A stretch of 49,417 bases of DNA from Paludibacteraceae bacterium. GTDB taxonomy: Bacteria > Bacteroidota > Bacteroidia > Bacteroidales > Paludibacteraceae. Location of the stretch: assembly GCA_017467185.1 (NCBI GenBank), contig JAFTSS010000096.1:1-49417 (forward strand), read 5' to 3'. Of this stretch, positions 17,432 to 26,190 are shown one piece after another. A program made the position numbers and the translations under genes. Within the stretch, counting starts at the first letter, position 1, and every line of letters starts with the position of its first letter. The notes beneath the pieces were generated by a model. It worked only from the letters and a program-made list of their open reading frames with translations. It did not search any database and had not been told where the DNA came from.

Positions 17432-17521
17432 GATAGATTGTGTGTCTATCGTGATAGAATAACCTAATCGGCGTGGGTTAGCAGAAACACTCTTGGGAGG
17501 TTGCGAACCTGAGGGTGTTTC
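17432..17521 (+). other. Structured leader: three hairpins before the beta-barrel gene
   Basis: In order: GATAGA/TCTATC (17432-17450); a small AACC/GGTT hairpin (17461-17479); and a long stem-loop GAAACAC...GGTGTTTC (17484-17521) with inner stem AGGTT-GCG-AACCT. The last has no T-run, so it is not a standard terminator. It may be a regulatory leader of the gene at 17593 or an end-processing structure of aroQ mRNA. It matches no riboswitch consensus I recognise. Confidence 0.45.
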
Positions 17522-17592
17522 ATTTGAATTAGGAATTAGGAATGGGGAATGAGGAATTAGGCAATTGTTTGAAATTTAATTGTTTATATATA

Positions 17593-20100
17593 ATGAAAAA
17601 GATTTTGTTTTTTATGGTGGCTATGTTTGCTGTGATGGCAATGGAGGCTGCTGTGGTAAAAGGAAAGATTGTTGATGCAGGAGGTGCTGCATTGGATTTT
17701 GTGAATGTCAAGTTAACTTCGAAAACTGATAATGCATCGGTCTATGGTGCTATATCGGATGAGAATGGGCAGTTTGCTGTTGAGGGTGTGTCTGCAGGTG
17801 AGTATGAATTAGATATTACGTTTGTTGGTTATCAGACAATTAAACGTAGTATTACGATTAAGTCGTTGAATGAACAAGTGGCATTGGGTAAATTGGTGTT
17901 GCGCGAAGATGCTAAGATGTTGGGTGAGGTGGAAGTTGTAGGACAGGCATCGCAAATGCGATTTGATATAGATAAAAAAGTGTTTAATGTGGATCAAAAC
18001 TTGGCAGCATCGGGAGCTTCGGCATCGGAGATGTTGCAGGGTATTCCATCGGTAGATGTTGATAATGAGGGAAATGTGTCTCTCAGAAATTCAACGAGCG
18101 TTGAGGTGTGGATAAATGGTAAACCAAGTGGTTTGACTGAAGAGAATCGTGCTCAGATATTGGAGCAAATGCCTGCGGGAAGTATTGAGGCAGTGGAGAT
18201 TATCACAAATCCATCGGCAAAATTCAACCCAGAAGGAACAGCAGGTATTATCAACCTTGTGTTGAAAAAAGACCGTAAAGCAGGTTATTACGGCTCGGTG
18301 TCGGCTGGCGGTATGTATAATATTGGTTCGCCAGCACCTGGAGCGCATGTAGGAGCTAACTTCAACTATAATAGTAGTTTAGTTGATTTTTACGCTAATA
18401 TTGGTTTGCGCTATATGAATCATGAGTCGGAGAATTATACCGATCGTTATTCGTTTGAGCGATTGGCGATGGATTCGTATGACGATGTGCGTGAACAATG
18501 GGGCGATACAATATCGTTTTTGAATACATTGTCGGATAGTCGTAGAAACTTTTGGGGATTGTTTGCTCGTGTTGGTGCTGATTTTCACATAAATGACAAA
18601 AATTCTATTGGTATTTCGTTTATGGGACATGGCGGTAGCAATGGTTCTCGCAACTTAAACACTTATACACGAGTGGATTGGGCAGGAATGGATACAACAA
18701 TCTATGAGCGTGAAAATCATCAGACAGGTATTCGTCCGTCGTATAATGTGTCGTTAGATTATGTGTATGAGATAGATAAAAAGGGTTCTGAGGTGAGAAC
18801 AAGTATTGAGTATTCGGGTCATCAACGTTCGGGCGATTATGTGTATGAGCAACGAGCAATAGAGGGATGGAGTCCAGAATATACTCAAATACAACGTCAA
18901 AATGGTAAAAATCAGAGCACACGTTATAAGTTGGATTACACACAGAAGTTTGGTCAAACTATGAAATTAGAGGCTGGACTTTATGGTTCATGGCAACAAC
19001 GATTGTCGCCATCGCGCGCTTGGAATATGGAGGGAGAAGATAGTTTGTTGATTCAATTTAATGATTTCGATTACGAAGAATGGATTGCTGCAATGTATGC
19101 AACATACGGAGCTAAATTTGGACCATTCAGTATGTCGGTAGGTTTGCGTGGTGAATACACAAATACATACGTGCGTACGCGTGACATTGAAGAGGAATCG
19201 GCATGGCAAGCTACTCGCAGAAGTTATTTCCAAGTCTATCCAACAGCATTTTTGTCGTATGCATTCCCTAATAATCATGAGTTGCAAGCCAATTATACAC
19301 GACGTATCAATCGTCCACGTGGTCGTCAAATAAATGCTTTCCGTGATATGAGCGACTCAACAAATATCTCGTTTGGTAATCCTAATCTTGATCCAGAAAT
19401 TTCGAGTGCAGTAGAGTTGAACTACTTGAAAACTTGGGATAACCATGCAATTTCGGCAGGTTTGTACTATAGATTTTCAGATAACGAAATGGAGCGAGTG
19501 AGATATTTGGGCGAAGATAATGTGATGTACACTACATTTGAGAACGTTGCTCGCCGTCAACGTGCAGGTCTTGAGGTGGTTGCAAAAAACAAAGTTACTA
19601 AATGGTTGAACTTGACCACTACCGTAAACTGCTATTATTCGGCAATGGATAGCGTGTTTTATGACACTGATTTGGATGGTACATTAGATTTACTCTATCC
19701 GTTCCAACAAAGTTTTTCATGGAATGCACGTATAATGGCTAACTTCTTGATACCTATGGGTTGGTCAGCTCAGTTGACAGGAATGTATCGTTCGCCTGAC
19801 GTAGTGGCACAAGGTAAGTCAAATTCGCAATATACAATCGATCTTGGAGTGCGTAAAAGCTTCTTGGATAGAAAATTGAACCTTGCATTGTCGGTTCGAG
19901 ACTTGTTGAATTCTCGTCGTTGGGCAAGTACCACTTGGGGCGATAACTTTTGGCAATACTCATCGCATGAGCCACGTGGCACAATGTTCTCGTTGTCGTT
20001 GACATACAATTTCGGTAGTATGCGCGCTAAAAAACAACGACCACAATCTGGCGGAATGGATATGGGTGGCGATGGCATGGATGAAGGAATGGATTTTTAA
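17593..20100 (+). CDS. Outer-membrane beta-barrel protein with carboxypeptidase-like N-domain
   Basis: The ATG at 17593 gives a signal peptide (KKILFFMVAMFAVMAMEA). Next come a carboxypeptidase-regulatory-like beta-sandwich (about 22-100; GKIVDAGGAALDFVNVKL, FVGYQTIKRSI), a TonB-receptor plug-like segment (about 110-225; GASASEMLQGIPSVDVDNEG, VEIITNPSAKFNPEGTAGIINL) and a long C-terminal barrel of the OMP_b-brl_3 type. The 835 residues and overall order match Bacteroidetes outer-membrane receptors of unknown ligand. No SusD-like partner is adjacent. The C-terminus is Gly/Met/Asp-rich (GGMDMGGDGMDEGMDF), which could bind metal, but that is speculative. Confidence 0.88.
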   Translation: MKKILFFMVAMFAVMAMEAAVVKGKIVDAGGAALDFVNVKLTSKTDNASVYGAISDENGQFAVEGVSAGEYELDITFVGYQTIKRSITIKSLNEQVALGKLVLREDAKMLGEVEVVGQASQMRFDIDKKVFNVDQNLAASGASASEMLQGIPSVDVDNEGNVSLRNSTSVEVWINGKPSGLTEENRAQILEQMPAGSIEAVEIITNPSAKFNPEGTAGIINLVLKKDRKAGYYGSVSAGGMYNIGSPAPGAHVGANFNYNSSLVDFYANIGLRYMNHESENYTDRYSFERLAMDSYDDVREQWGDTISFLNTLSDSRRNFWGLFARVGADFHINDKNSIGISFMGHGGSNGSRNLNTYTRVDWAGMDTTIYERENHQTGIRPSYNVSLDYVYEIDKKGSEVRTSIEYSGHQRSGDYVYEQRAIEGWSPEYTQIQRQNGKNQSTRYKLDYTQKFGQTMKLEAGLYGSWQQRLSPSRAWNMEGEDSLLIQFNDFDYEEWIAAMYATYGAKFGPFSMSVGLRGEYTNTYVRTRDIEEESAWQATRRSYFQVYPTAFLSYAFPNNHELQANYTRRINRPRGRQINAFRDMSDSTNISFGNPNLDPEISSAVELNYLKTWDNHAISAGLYYRFSDNEMERVRYLGEDNVMYTTFENVARRQRAGLEVVAKNKVTKWLNLTTTVNCYYSAMDSVFYDTDLDGTLDLLYPFQQSFSWNARIMANFLIPMGWSAQLTGMYRSPDVVAQGKSNSQYTIDLGVRKSFLDRKLNLALSVRDLLNSRRWASTTWGDNFWQYSSHEPRGTMFSLSLTYNFGSMRAKKQRPQSGGMDMGGDGMDEGMDF

Positions 20101-20168
20101 TGATGAGTGAGAGTAATCAAAATTTGAAATAATATAATTTTTGTAGTAGCAAAAATTAAATAGAAAAG

Positions 20169-20218
20169 GCAATAAGTCTAAGTCAAACTTGTTTGAACTG
20201 AGACTTATTGCTTTTTTT
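20169..20218 (+). terminator. Terminator after the beta-barrel gene
   Basis: GCAATAAGTCT pairs with AGACTTATTGC, with inner pairing AAAC/GTTT, followed by TTTTTTT. This is a strong intrinsic terminator. Confidence 0.92.
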
Positions 20219-20271
20219 ATTTTAAATTTATGTCAATAAATTTTGTTATGTAAATTTTGATTGCAGAGCGT

Positions 20272-20342
20272 AGTTAAAATCTTGAGCGTAGCGAAAAATT
20301 TTGTTTTTAAAGTTAAAATCTTGAGCGTAGCGAAAAATTTTG
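20272..20342. repeat. Two direct copies of a 32-bp repeat
   Basis: The 32-bp sequence beginning AGTTAAAATCTTGAGCG occurs at 20272-20303 and 20311-20342. It lies just upstream of the sigma-54-type regulatory region. Confidence 0.85.
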
Positions 20343-20354
20343 ATTCTTGGGGTG

Positions 20355-20393
20355 TGTAAAGAATTTTTACTGCGAGTGTAAATTTTCTTTACA
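20355..20393 (+). promoter_or_regulatory. Two putative enhancer palindromes of the channel-adaptor operon
   Basis: TGTAAAGAATTTTTACT (20355-20371) and TGTAAATTTTCTTTACA (20377-20393) fit TGTAAA-N5-TTTACA, the first with its last base changed. Their centres are 22 bp apart, two helical turns. The nearer centre is 64 bp upstream of the GG of the sigma-54 -24 element. The same pair occurs before the permease gene at 27277. They are probably binding sites of the NtrC-type regulator encoded at 33465. Confidence 0.7.
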
Positions 20394-20446
20394 TAATTTG
20401 TTTTAGGTGGAATGTGGAGTGGTTTGTTAATCAGTGGATTAATGTT

Positions 20447-20465
20447 TTGGCACGGGTAGTGATAG
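20447..20465 (+). promoter_or_regulatory. Sigma-54-like promoter of the TolC/HlyD-like operon
   Basis: TTGGCACGGGTAGTGATAG carries a perfect -24 TGGCAC. The -12 position is GA instead of GC, with the correct 10-bp spacing. The preceding TCAGTG..TTAATGTTTTGGCA is shared with the promoter at 27225, where GG-N10-GC is complete. The predicted start near 20473 gives a 20-25 nt leader before the chosen ATG. Confidence 0.65.
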
Positions 20466-20495
20466 TTTTTATTGCAAAAAAGATTATTTTTTGTT

Positions 20496-21812
20496 ATGAA
20501 TAGAACTATTATTATTTTTTTGTTTGTATTATTTGCCGACTTTTTGTTGGCTCAACAGATTATGTCGCTCCGAGAATGTGTGGAGTATGCTATTGAACAT
20601 TCGGTGAATGTTGAAATTGGGCGGATTGATATTGATGATGCACGAATAGCAAGACGAGAGGCAATATTAAAAGCATTCACGCCAACTATCGATGCAGGGA
20701 CATACGCCTATTTGAATTTTGGGCGTAGTGTTGATCCTGAGACAAATACCTATTTGTCAACCACATCGTTTAATAATGGTTATTCGGTGTCGGGTAACAT
20801 TGTGTTGTTTAATGGTTTTTCAGCTGTGAATAACATTAAAATTTCGAAGATAGCGATGAAAATGGGTGTTACGCAAGAGCAACAAATTGTGGATGAGTTG
20901 TGTTTGGCTGTGATTGAAGCATATTGTAATATGGCTTATTTCTCTCGTATGGTAGAGGTGGTCAGCGAACAAGTGAAGACTGCTTCTGATAATTTGTTGT
21001 TGGCTCAACGAAAAGAGCAATTAGGACAGAAGAGTTATGCCGATGTTGTGCAGTTGGAGGCTGAGCTTGCAGAGCGAGAATATCAATATATTACTATGAA
21101 AAATCAGCTGAATGATGCGATATTGATGTTAGAGGATTTGATGTTGTGGGAAGAACGGACTTGTTTGTCAATTCAGACAAGTCAGACTTTTCAGACATAT
21201 TTGATAGATAGTATTGTTGAAATAACACATCATCCAGCAGTGGCATTAGCAGAATATAAGATGCAAAATGCAAAAACAGAATTGAACACAGCACGTTGGC
21301 GATTTGCACCATCGCTATCGCTTTCAGGTGGGTGGTCAACAAGTTATTATACTTATCCTAATACCAACGGTTATGTTGCAACTCCATACGCTCAACAATT
21401 TGTTAATAATGGTGGTGAGTATGTGCAATTGTCGTTGTCAATACCTATTTACGATGGATTGTCGCGTTATTCGAATATAGCCCGTAAGAAAAATGCTTAT
21501 CGTAGGGCTGAGGCAGAGTATCGTCGTACGTTGCAAGAGGTAGAAAGTGAGGTTGAACGAGCTGTGCAAGATCGTGAAGGTTCGATAGTTGCTATGAAAC
21601 AAGCCGATCGTAGAGTTAAGGCTCAAAAAGAAGCCTACAACATAAATACTAAAAAATTCGAACAAGGGCTTATCTCACCTCTCGAATTTAAGACATCATC
21701 AGATAATTATCTCAATGCTCAAGCTGAATATCTTAATGCCACACTGAAATATTTTATTAAAACGTGTGTAGTGAATTATTATAATGGAGTAAATTATTTA
21801 GAACAACTATAA
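20496..21812 (+). CDS. TolC-like outer-membrane efflux protein
   Basis: Starting at ATG 20496, a signal peptide (RTIIIFLFVLFADFLLAQ) precedes two outer-membrane-efflux (OEP) repeats with long amphipathic helices (SLRECVEYAIEHSVNVEI; RKEQLGQKSYADVVQLEAEL; KKFEQGLISPLEFKTS). The 438 residues are typical. It forms the trimeric channel through the outer membrane and periplasm for the tripartite ABC exporter encoded downstream. The adaptor gene follows 11 bp after. Near 21168-21195 the sequence CAGACAAGTCAGACTTTTCAGAC resembles, in part, the microsatellite in the DUF4831-like gene. It is probably sigma-54 dependent. Confidence 0.92.
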   Translation: MNRTIIIFLFVLFADFLLAQQIMSLRECVEYAIEHSVNVEIGRIDIDDARIARREAILKAFTPTIDAGTYAYLNFGRSVDPETNTYLSTTSFNNGYSVSGNIVLFNGFSAVNNIKISKIAMKMGVTQEQQIVDELCLAVIEAYCNMAYFSRMVEVVSEQVKTASDNLLLAQRKEQLGQKSYADVVQLEAELAEREYQYITMKNQLNDAILMLEDLMLWEERTCLSIQTSQTFQTYLIDSIVEITHHPAVALAEYKMQNAKTELNTARWRFAPSLSLSGGWSTSYYTYPNTNGYVATPYAQQFVNNGGEYVQLSLSIPIYDGLSRYSNIARKKNAYRRAEAEYRRTLQEVESEVERAVQDREGSIVAMKQADRRVKAQKEAYNINTKKFEQGLISPLEFKTSSDNYLNAQAEYLNATLKYFIKTCVVNYYNGVNYLEQL

Positions 21813-21823
21813 ACAATTTGATT

Positions 21824-23080
21824 ATGGATAAAATTATTGAAAAGAAAAAGGGTATTGCACGTGCATTTACTTTGAAAGCAGTGCCATATTGGTTAGGTGT
21901 GGTATTTGCGATAGTAATTATTGTACTTGTTGCGCAAAGTGGCAGTGGTGTTATGCGTGTCGATTCTGCTACTTTAACTATTGTGGAGGTGGCAGAGGGT
22001 GAGTTTAATGACTACATCCGTCTCAGTGGACAAGTTCAACCGATGACAACAATTCAGATTTCGCCACTTGAAGGTGGAGTGGTACAGGAAATTATTGTTG
22101 AAGAGGGCGCACGGGTGCGAGCCGGCGAGCGTCTGTTGGTGCTTAGTAACGACAATCTCGACCTGCAAATTCTTAATTCAGAAGCCGAACTTGCCGAGAA
22201 AGAGAACCTTTTGCGTAATACACTTATCTCTATGGAACAACAAAAATTGAGTTTACGCCAAGAGCAATTGCAATTACAAACAGAAGTAGGGCAAATGAAG
22301 CGTGAGTTTGAGTCATTGCAACAATTATATGCCGAGAAATTGGTCGCACGCGAAGATTTTTTGCGAGCAGAAGAGAACTATAATCTTGCATCAAATAGGT
22401 TGCAACTGGTCAATGAACGAGCATATCAAGATAGTCTTTATCGTAGTGTGCAAGTAAGTCAGATGCAAGAGAGCCTTGCTAATATGCGATTGAATATGCA
22501 GATGATACGCCGTCGGAAAGATAATTTGACAATAAAAGCCCCTATTGATGGTGAGCTTGGATTGCTTGATGTAGTGTTAGGACAATCTATTGCGCAAGGG
22601 ACAAAGATTGGGCAGATTAACGATGTAGGTAATTACAAAATAGAGGCTCAGGTAGATGAACACTATATCGATCGTGTGATGCCAGGTTTAGAGGCAGAAT
22701 TTGAGCGTCGTGATGAGCAATTTCGAGCAGTAGTGCGCAAAGTTTATCCCGAAGTGCGCAATGGTAAATTCCGTGCCGATTTGAAGTTTGTTGGCACACA
22801 ACCCGACAATATTCGTATTGGTCAGACATATTATTTGAATCTACAATTAGGTGAGCCCGAAGAGGCAGTGCTTGTGCCACGAGGAGCATTTTTTCAAACC
22901 ACAGGAGGGCGATGGATTTATGTGGTTGATGCCGATGGCGAGGGAGCAACACGCCGAGAGATACGCATTTCGCGACAAAATCCACAATATTACGAAGTAT
23001 TAGAAGGTTTGCAACCAGGCGAACGTGTTATCACTTCAGGATATGAGAAATTTGGCGATAGCGAAAGGTTGAAGTTTTGA
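21824..23080 (+). CDS. HlyD/MacA-like periplasmic adaptor
   Basis: From ATG 21824 there is one N-terminal membrane helix (PYWLGVVFAIVIIVLVAQ), a barrel-lipoyl half (GGVVQEIIVEEGARVRAGERLL), a long coiled-coil hairpin (about 105-215, rich in Gln, Leu and Glu), the second lipoyl half (IKAPIDGELGLLDVVLGQSI) and beta-barrel/MPD domains. It links the inner-membrane ABC permeases to the TolC-like channel. It forms an operon with the channel gene. The ABC genes start 4.2 kb downstream beyond an unrelated block. Confidence 0.92.
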   Translation: MDKIIEKKKGIARAFTLKAVPYWLGVVFAIVIIVLVAQSGSGVMRVDSATLTIVEVAEGEFNDYIRLSGQVQPMTTIQISPLEGGVVQEIIVEEGARVRAGERLLVLSNDNLDLQILNSEAELAEKENLLRNTLISMEQQKLSLRQEQLQLQTEVGQMKREFESLQQLYAEKLVAREDFLRAEENYNLASNRLQLVNERAYQDSLYRSVQVSQMQESLANMRLNMQMIRRRKDNLTIKAPIDGELGLLDVVLGQSIAQGTKIGQINDVGNYKIEAQVDEHYIDRVMPGLEAEFERRDEQFRAVVRKVYPEVRNGKFRADLKFVGTQPDNIRIGQTYYLNLQLGEPEEAVLVPRGAFFQTTGGRWIYVVDADGEGATRREIRISRQNPQYYEVLEGLQPGERVITSGYEKFGDSERLKF

Positions 23081-23088
23081 GAGTTGAG

Positions 23089-23172
23089 AATAATGCGGGA
23101 ATCTTAATAATTTTGGTAAAAAATAATGCGGGAATCTTAAGAATTTTGGTAGAAAATAATGCGGGAATCTAA
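23089..23172. repeat. 33-bp tandem array 1 (three units)
   Basis: The motif AATAATGCGGGAATCTTAA recurs with GCGGGA at 23095, 23128 and 23161, an exact 33-bp period. The linker contains AATTTTGGTA. The last unit ends 17 bp before the -33 promoter box of the ATPase gene. Confidence 0.85.
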
Positions 23173-23188
23173 AAAAAAAGGTTAAATA

Positions 23189-23220
23189 TTTGCGTAATTC
23201 GCTGAAAAACATTAATTTTG
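23189..23220 (+). promoter_or_regulatory. Promoter of the DUF4143-type ATPase gene
   Basis: TTTG (23189-23192), a 20-bp spacer, then TAATTTTG (23213-23220). It is placed one further repeat period downstream of the last unit of the 33-bp array. Confidence 0.75.
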
Positions 23221-23242
23221 CAACAAAATTTAAAAAGTGATT

Positions 23243-24577
23243 ATGAATAGACGAGTATTTAAGCGAAAAATGTATCAGAAAATGCTTGAATGGAAGCATT
23301 CAGAACAAGGTGGAACTGCATTGTTAATAGAAGGGGCAAGGCGTGTGGGTAAATCAACTTTGGTAAATCAATTTGTAAGTAAAGAGTATAAAACAGCCAT
23401 TATTATTGATTTTAATTTAGCTTCAGAGGAGGTTATTAGTTTATTCGATAATTTGATGGATTTAAATTTTATATTTTTTCAACTTCAGCGAATATATCAT
23501 GTACAGTTGTTTGATAGACAGTCGGTTATAGTGTTTGATGAGGTGCAACGATGTCCTAAAGCACGTCAGGCAATTAAATATTTAGTGGCAGATGGAAGAT
23601 ATGACTATATAGAAACGGGTTCTTTGATTAGCATTCATCTTAATACAAAAGATATTACAATTCCAAGTGAGGAGCGACGTTTGGAGATGTTGCCTATGGA
23701 TTATGAGGAATTTTGTTGGGCGTTAGGAAAGGATGTAACTTATTCTTTATTGCGTACTGCGTTTGAAAATTGTTATCCTTCGGTTGGTGCTCATCGTGAT
23801 AGTATGAGAGATTTGCGCCTATATATGTTGATTGGTGGGATGCCTCAAGCGGTGGATGCCTATTTGACAACTAATAATTTGCAAGTAGTTGACAACATAA
23901 AGCGAGATATATTGAATTTATATGCTGAAGATTTGATAAAAATAGATAAAAGTCAGCAGTTGTCGCGTTTATTTATGGCTATTCCTGCACAATTGAGTAA
24001 AAATTCGTCGCGTTATGCGCCTACATCAGTAATAGAAGGTATTACTTTTGACAAGGTGCAAGAATTATTGCATGATTTAGCAGATAGTAAAACAATAAAT
24101 ATTGCATATCATGCTAACGATCCGAATGTAGGATTTTCATTAAATGCGGATTATAAACGATTTAAAATATATTTAAGTGATACAGGTTTGTTTGTTACTC
24201 TTGTTTTTTGGGATAAGAATTTTACAGAAAATGTGATTTATCAAAAGTTGTTGAGTGACAAATTAGATGCAAATTTGGGTTATATATATGAAAATTTAGT
24301 AGCTCAGATGCTACGTGCAACAGGTAGTAAGTTGTTTTATTATACATTTCCTAAAGATAATCGACATAATTATGAGATAGATTTTTTGTTGTCAAGGGGG
24401 AATAAGATTTGTCCTATTGAAGTTAAATCGTCGCGTTATCATTCTCATACTTCATTAGATGTTTTTTGTGATAAATTTTCTAATAGAGTTGGTCAAAGAT
24501 ATATTATTCACACTAAAGATTTGGAGAAAGATGGGCAAATATTGTGTTTGCCTATTTATATGACAGAATTTATATAA
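23243..24577 (+). CDS. AAA family ATPase with DUF4143-type C-terminus
   Basis: The 444 residues begin with a AAA_14 ATPase domain: Walker A GARRVGKST (31-39) and Walker B VIVFDEVQR with Asp99-Glu100. The C-terminal half has the DUF4143 pattern, including YLSDTGLFVTLV and a PD-(D/E)xK-like end (NYEIDFLLSRGNKICPIEVKSS). Such proteins are common in Bacteroidetes and archaea as accessory genes. A nucleic-acid-related or toxin/defence role is often assumed but not shown. It has its own promoter and a 33-bp array upstream, and interrupts the efflux locus. I chose the ATG over an upstream GTG. Confidence 0.88.
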   Translation: MNRRVFKRKMYQKMLEWKHSEQGGTALLIEGARRVGKSTLVNQFVSKEYKTAIIIDFNLASEEVISLFDNLMDLNFIFFQLQRIYHVQLFDRQSVIVFDEVQRCPKARQAIKYLVADGRYDYIETGSLISIHLNTKDITIPSEERRLEMLPMDYEEFCWALGKDVTYSLLRTAFENCYPSVGAHRDSMRDLRLYMLIGGMPQAVDAYLTTNNLQVVDNIKRDILNLYAEDLIKIDKSQQLSRLFMAIPAQLSKNSSRYAPTSVIEGITFDKVQELLHDLADSKTINIAYHANDPNVGFSLNADYKRFKIYLSDTGLFVTLVFWDKNFTENVIYQKLLSDKLDANLGYIYENLVAQMLRATGSKLFYYTFPKDNRHNYEIDFLLSRGNKICPIEVKSSRYHSHTSLDVFCDKFSNRVGQRYIIHTKDLEKDGQILCLPIYMTEFI

Positions 24578-24611
24578 TATATTAGGTTTGTTAGATTGAA
24601 ATTAAATAAAA

Positions 24612-24657
24612 ACTGCACCATAAAAGTTGTTTGTTACTTTTGTGGTGCAGTTTTTTT
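24612..24657. terminator. Bidirectional terminator
   Basis: ACTGCACCA (24612-24620) pairs with TGGTGCAGT (24643-24651), plus inner AAAGT/ACTTT. T-runs follow in both directions. It lies between the convergent ATPase and TonB-like genes. Confidence 0.92.
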
Positions 24658-24672
24658 GTTCAACATCTAACA

Positions 24673-25116
24673 TTATTGTAGTTTGAATGTAATTGGTAGA
24701 GCAAATTTTACGCGGACAGAGTCGCCATTCTGTTTGCCAGAAGTCCAGTTTGGCATATTCAAAATTACACGCATAGCTTCAATGTCTAATAGTTGAAATC
24801 CACTGCTTTGAATAATTTCGGCATTGGAGATAGAGCCATCTTTTTCTATTACAAATTGGCAAACTGCGCTACCTTCCCAATGATTTTCTTTTGCTTTAGA
24901 CGGATACTGAATATTAGAACCTAGGTAGGTCATTAGTTCGCCCATTCCACCAGGGAATTCGGGCATTTCGTCGGCAGTAGAATATACCTCTTCTGTGTTT
25001 GATGTGGTAACTTCAACGGTTGATGTTTCTTCCGTAGTTTTGTTTTCTGTTTTTGTTTGTTTAGTGCATGCCACACACGCAATAGCAAGCATTAAGATGA
25101 AAGTTAAATTTTTCAT
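24673..25116 (-). CDS. TonB C-terminal-domain lipoprotein
   Basis: The 147-residue protein has a lipoprotein signal peptide (KNLTFILMLAIACVAC, lipidated Cys17), a Thr/Glu-rich linker and one TonB C-terminal domain (PEFPGGMGELMTYLGSNIQYP; the domain ends at ITFKLQ). Unlike true TonB it lacks a membrane-spanning anchor and a proline-rich span, so it may be a stand-alone peptidoglycan or receptor-binding module. Its start overlaps the end of the upstream 108-residue protein gene by 4 bp (ATGA), indicating translational coupling in a sigma-factor operon. Confidence 0.85.
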   Translation of the reverse strand: MKNLTFILMLAIACVACTKQTKTENKTTEETSTVEVTTSNTEEVYSTADEMPEFPGGMGELMTYLGSNIQYPSKAKENHWEGSAVCQFVIEKDGSISNAEIIQSSGFQLLDIEAMRVILNMPNWTSGKQNGDSVRVKFALPITFKLQ

Positions 25117-25439
25117 AATTCATTATTTATTTGGTTAATAACTATCTCGAATTTAGGTAATTCGATTGTGGTTGCAAAGTCGGTATAACAAAATTCGGGG
25201 AGGATTATCACTTTTTTTGTTTCATTGCATTCCAACTGATTTATTGTTTGTGGTTTCAAGTCGGGGTGTAGTTGTATTCCTAATCCAATAAGAATTCCTA
25301 TGCCAACTGCTACAGGTGTAGTAATCCATGATAAAGAAATGTTTCTTTGGCGTGGATTTATTATGTATCGCAAATTTTTATTAGTTTGGGAGTATCGTTG
25401 TTTCCCGAAAGCCGAAAGTTGAGACTCGAAATTATTCAT
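25113..25439 (-). CDS. Small single-pass membrane protein, possible anti-sigma factor
   Basis: The 108 residues have a basic N-terminal part (about 1-38), one membrane helix (TPVAVGIGILIGLGIQL, about 41-57) and a short periplasmic tail. No family is recognised. Position argues for a function in sigma-factor control: it overlaps the ECF sigma gene by 8 bp and the TonB-like lipoprotein gene by 4 bp. Small membrane proteins in this place often act as anti-sigma factors, but no zinc-binding HxxxCxxC motif is present. Confidence 0.65.
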   Translation of the reverse strand: MNNFESQLSAFGKQRYSQTNKNLRYIINPRQRNISLSWITTPVAVGIGILIGLGIQLHPDLKPQTINQLECNETKKVIILPEFCYTDFATTIELPKFEIVINQINNEL

Positions 25440-26001
25440 AATCGTGTAATTTATTTCTTAGTTTTAAGATTAGAGTGTGTAGTCGTGATTTTACAGTTCC
25501 TTCTGGAATACTGAATATTGCTGCAATTTCTTTGATAGAAAGCTCGTCTGTAAAACGCAAATCAAACAATAGTTTTTCTGCCTCAGAGAGTAGTTCTAAT
25601 TCTTTTTTCAGTGCATCAAATAGTCGTTCGTTGTCTATTTGCAATGCGGTGTTATCTTCTTGGGCTTCTTGTGTTGTGTTAATCACTTCTGTTTTATAAA
25701 TCTCTTGATAATCAATATTGCGATAGATATTGCGAAGCAGATTAAATGCGATAGTAAATAGCCAAGGTCGGAATTTCATAGCAGAGTCATATTGCGTTTT
25801 TGTATTCCATAGTTGCAAGAAAATGTCTTGAGTAAGGTCCTCGGTCAAATCGTTGTCTCCACCTGTACGTCGGTAGAAAAAATTTTGTATCGTAGGCATA
25901 TATCTTTGCCAGAGTTCATCAAATGCCTTTTCGTCTCGACATTGTACAAGACGCATCAGTTCTTCGTCGGAAATATTTTTATATGGTCGCCAAAATATCA
26001 T
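25432..26001 (-). CDS. RNA polymerase ECF-type sigma factor
   Basis: The 189 residues show region 2 (MRLVQCRDEKAFDELWQRY; DLTEDLTQDIFLQLW; FRPWLFTIAFNLLRNIYR) and region 4 (LLFDLRFTDELSIKEIAAIF, IPEGTVKSRLHTLILKLR). It is an alternative sigma factor, probably controlled by the overlapping downstream membrane protein. On the minus strand the stretch 26024-26052 (GAACCTTTCCTAAACCTGTG) could be an autoregulated ECF promoter. That is only a guess from its AACCTTT core. Confidence 0.94.
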   Translation of the reverse strand: MIFWRPYKNISDEELMRLVQCRDEKAFDELWQRYMPTIQNFFYRRTGGDNDLTEDLTQDIFLQLWNTKTQYDSAMKFRPWLFTIAFNLLRNIYRNIDYQEIYKTEVINTTQEAQEDNTALQIDNERLFDALKKELELLSEAEKLLFDLRFTDELSIKEIAAIFSIPEGTVKSRLHTLILKLRNKLHDYE

Positions 26002-26108
26002 AATTATATCTGTTTTTCACTAATGCATACACACAGGTTTAGGAAAGGTTCATTTTTTCTGTTACAAATTTGCATGTTTTTTATGTAGATAAGTGATTTT
26101 TGTAGATT

Positions 26109-26190
26109 TGCACGGTTGATAGTGCATATTTTTATGAAAAGTGCATTGTGGAATGTGCATTTTTTGATAAAATTTGCACATTCTATTGTG
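26109..26190. promoter_or_regulatory. Cluster of GTGCA/TGCAC half-sites in a divergent promoter region
   Basis: Five to six copies of TGCAC or GTGCA occur within 82 bp. The last two form a perfect inverted repeat: GAATGTGCA (26151-26159) and TGCACATTC (26175-26183). The cluster lies between the sigma-factor operon and the divergent gene at 26241, so it could be an operator for either. Confidence 0.5.

Noticed and set aside
17432-17521. TPP or cobalamin riboswitch
   Set aside because: The conserved cores expected for these riboswitches are not present; it is kept only as an unassigned structured leader.
23036-23299. Minus-strand repetitive protein (RFPHYFLPK units)
   Set aside because: Same cause: translation of the 33-bp array 1. 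It also overlaps the adaptor and ATPase genes.
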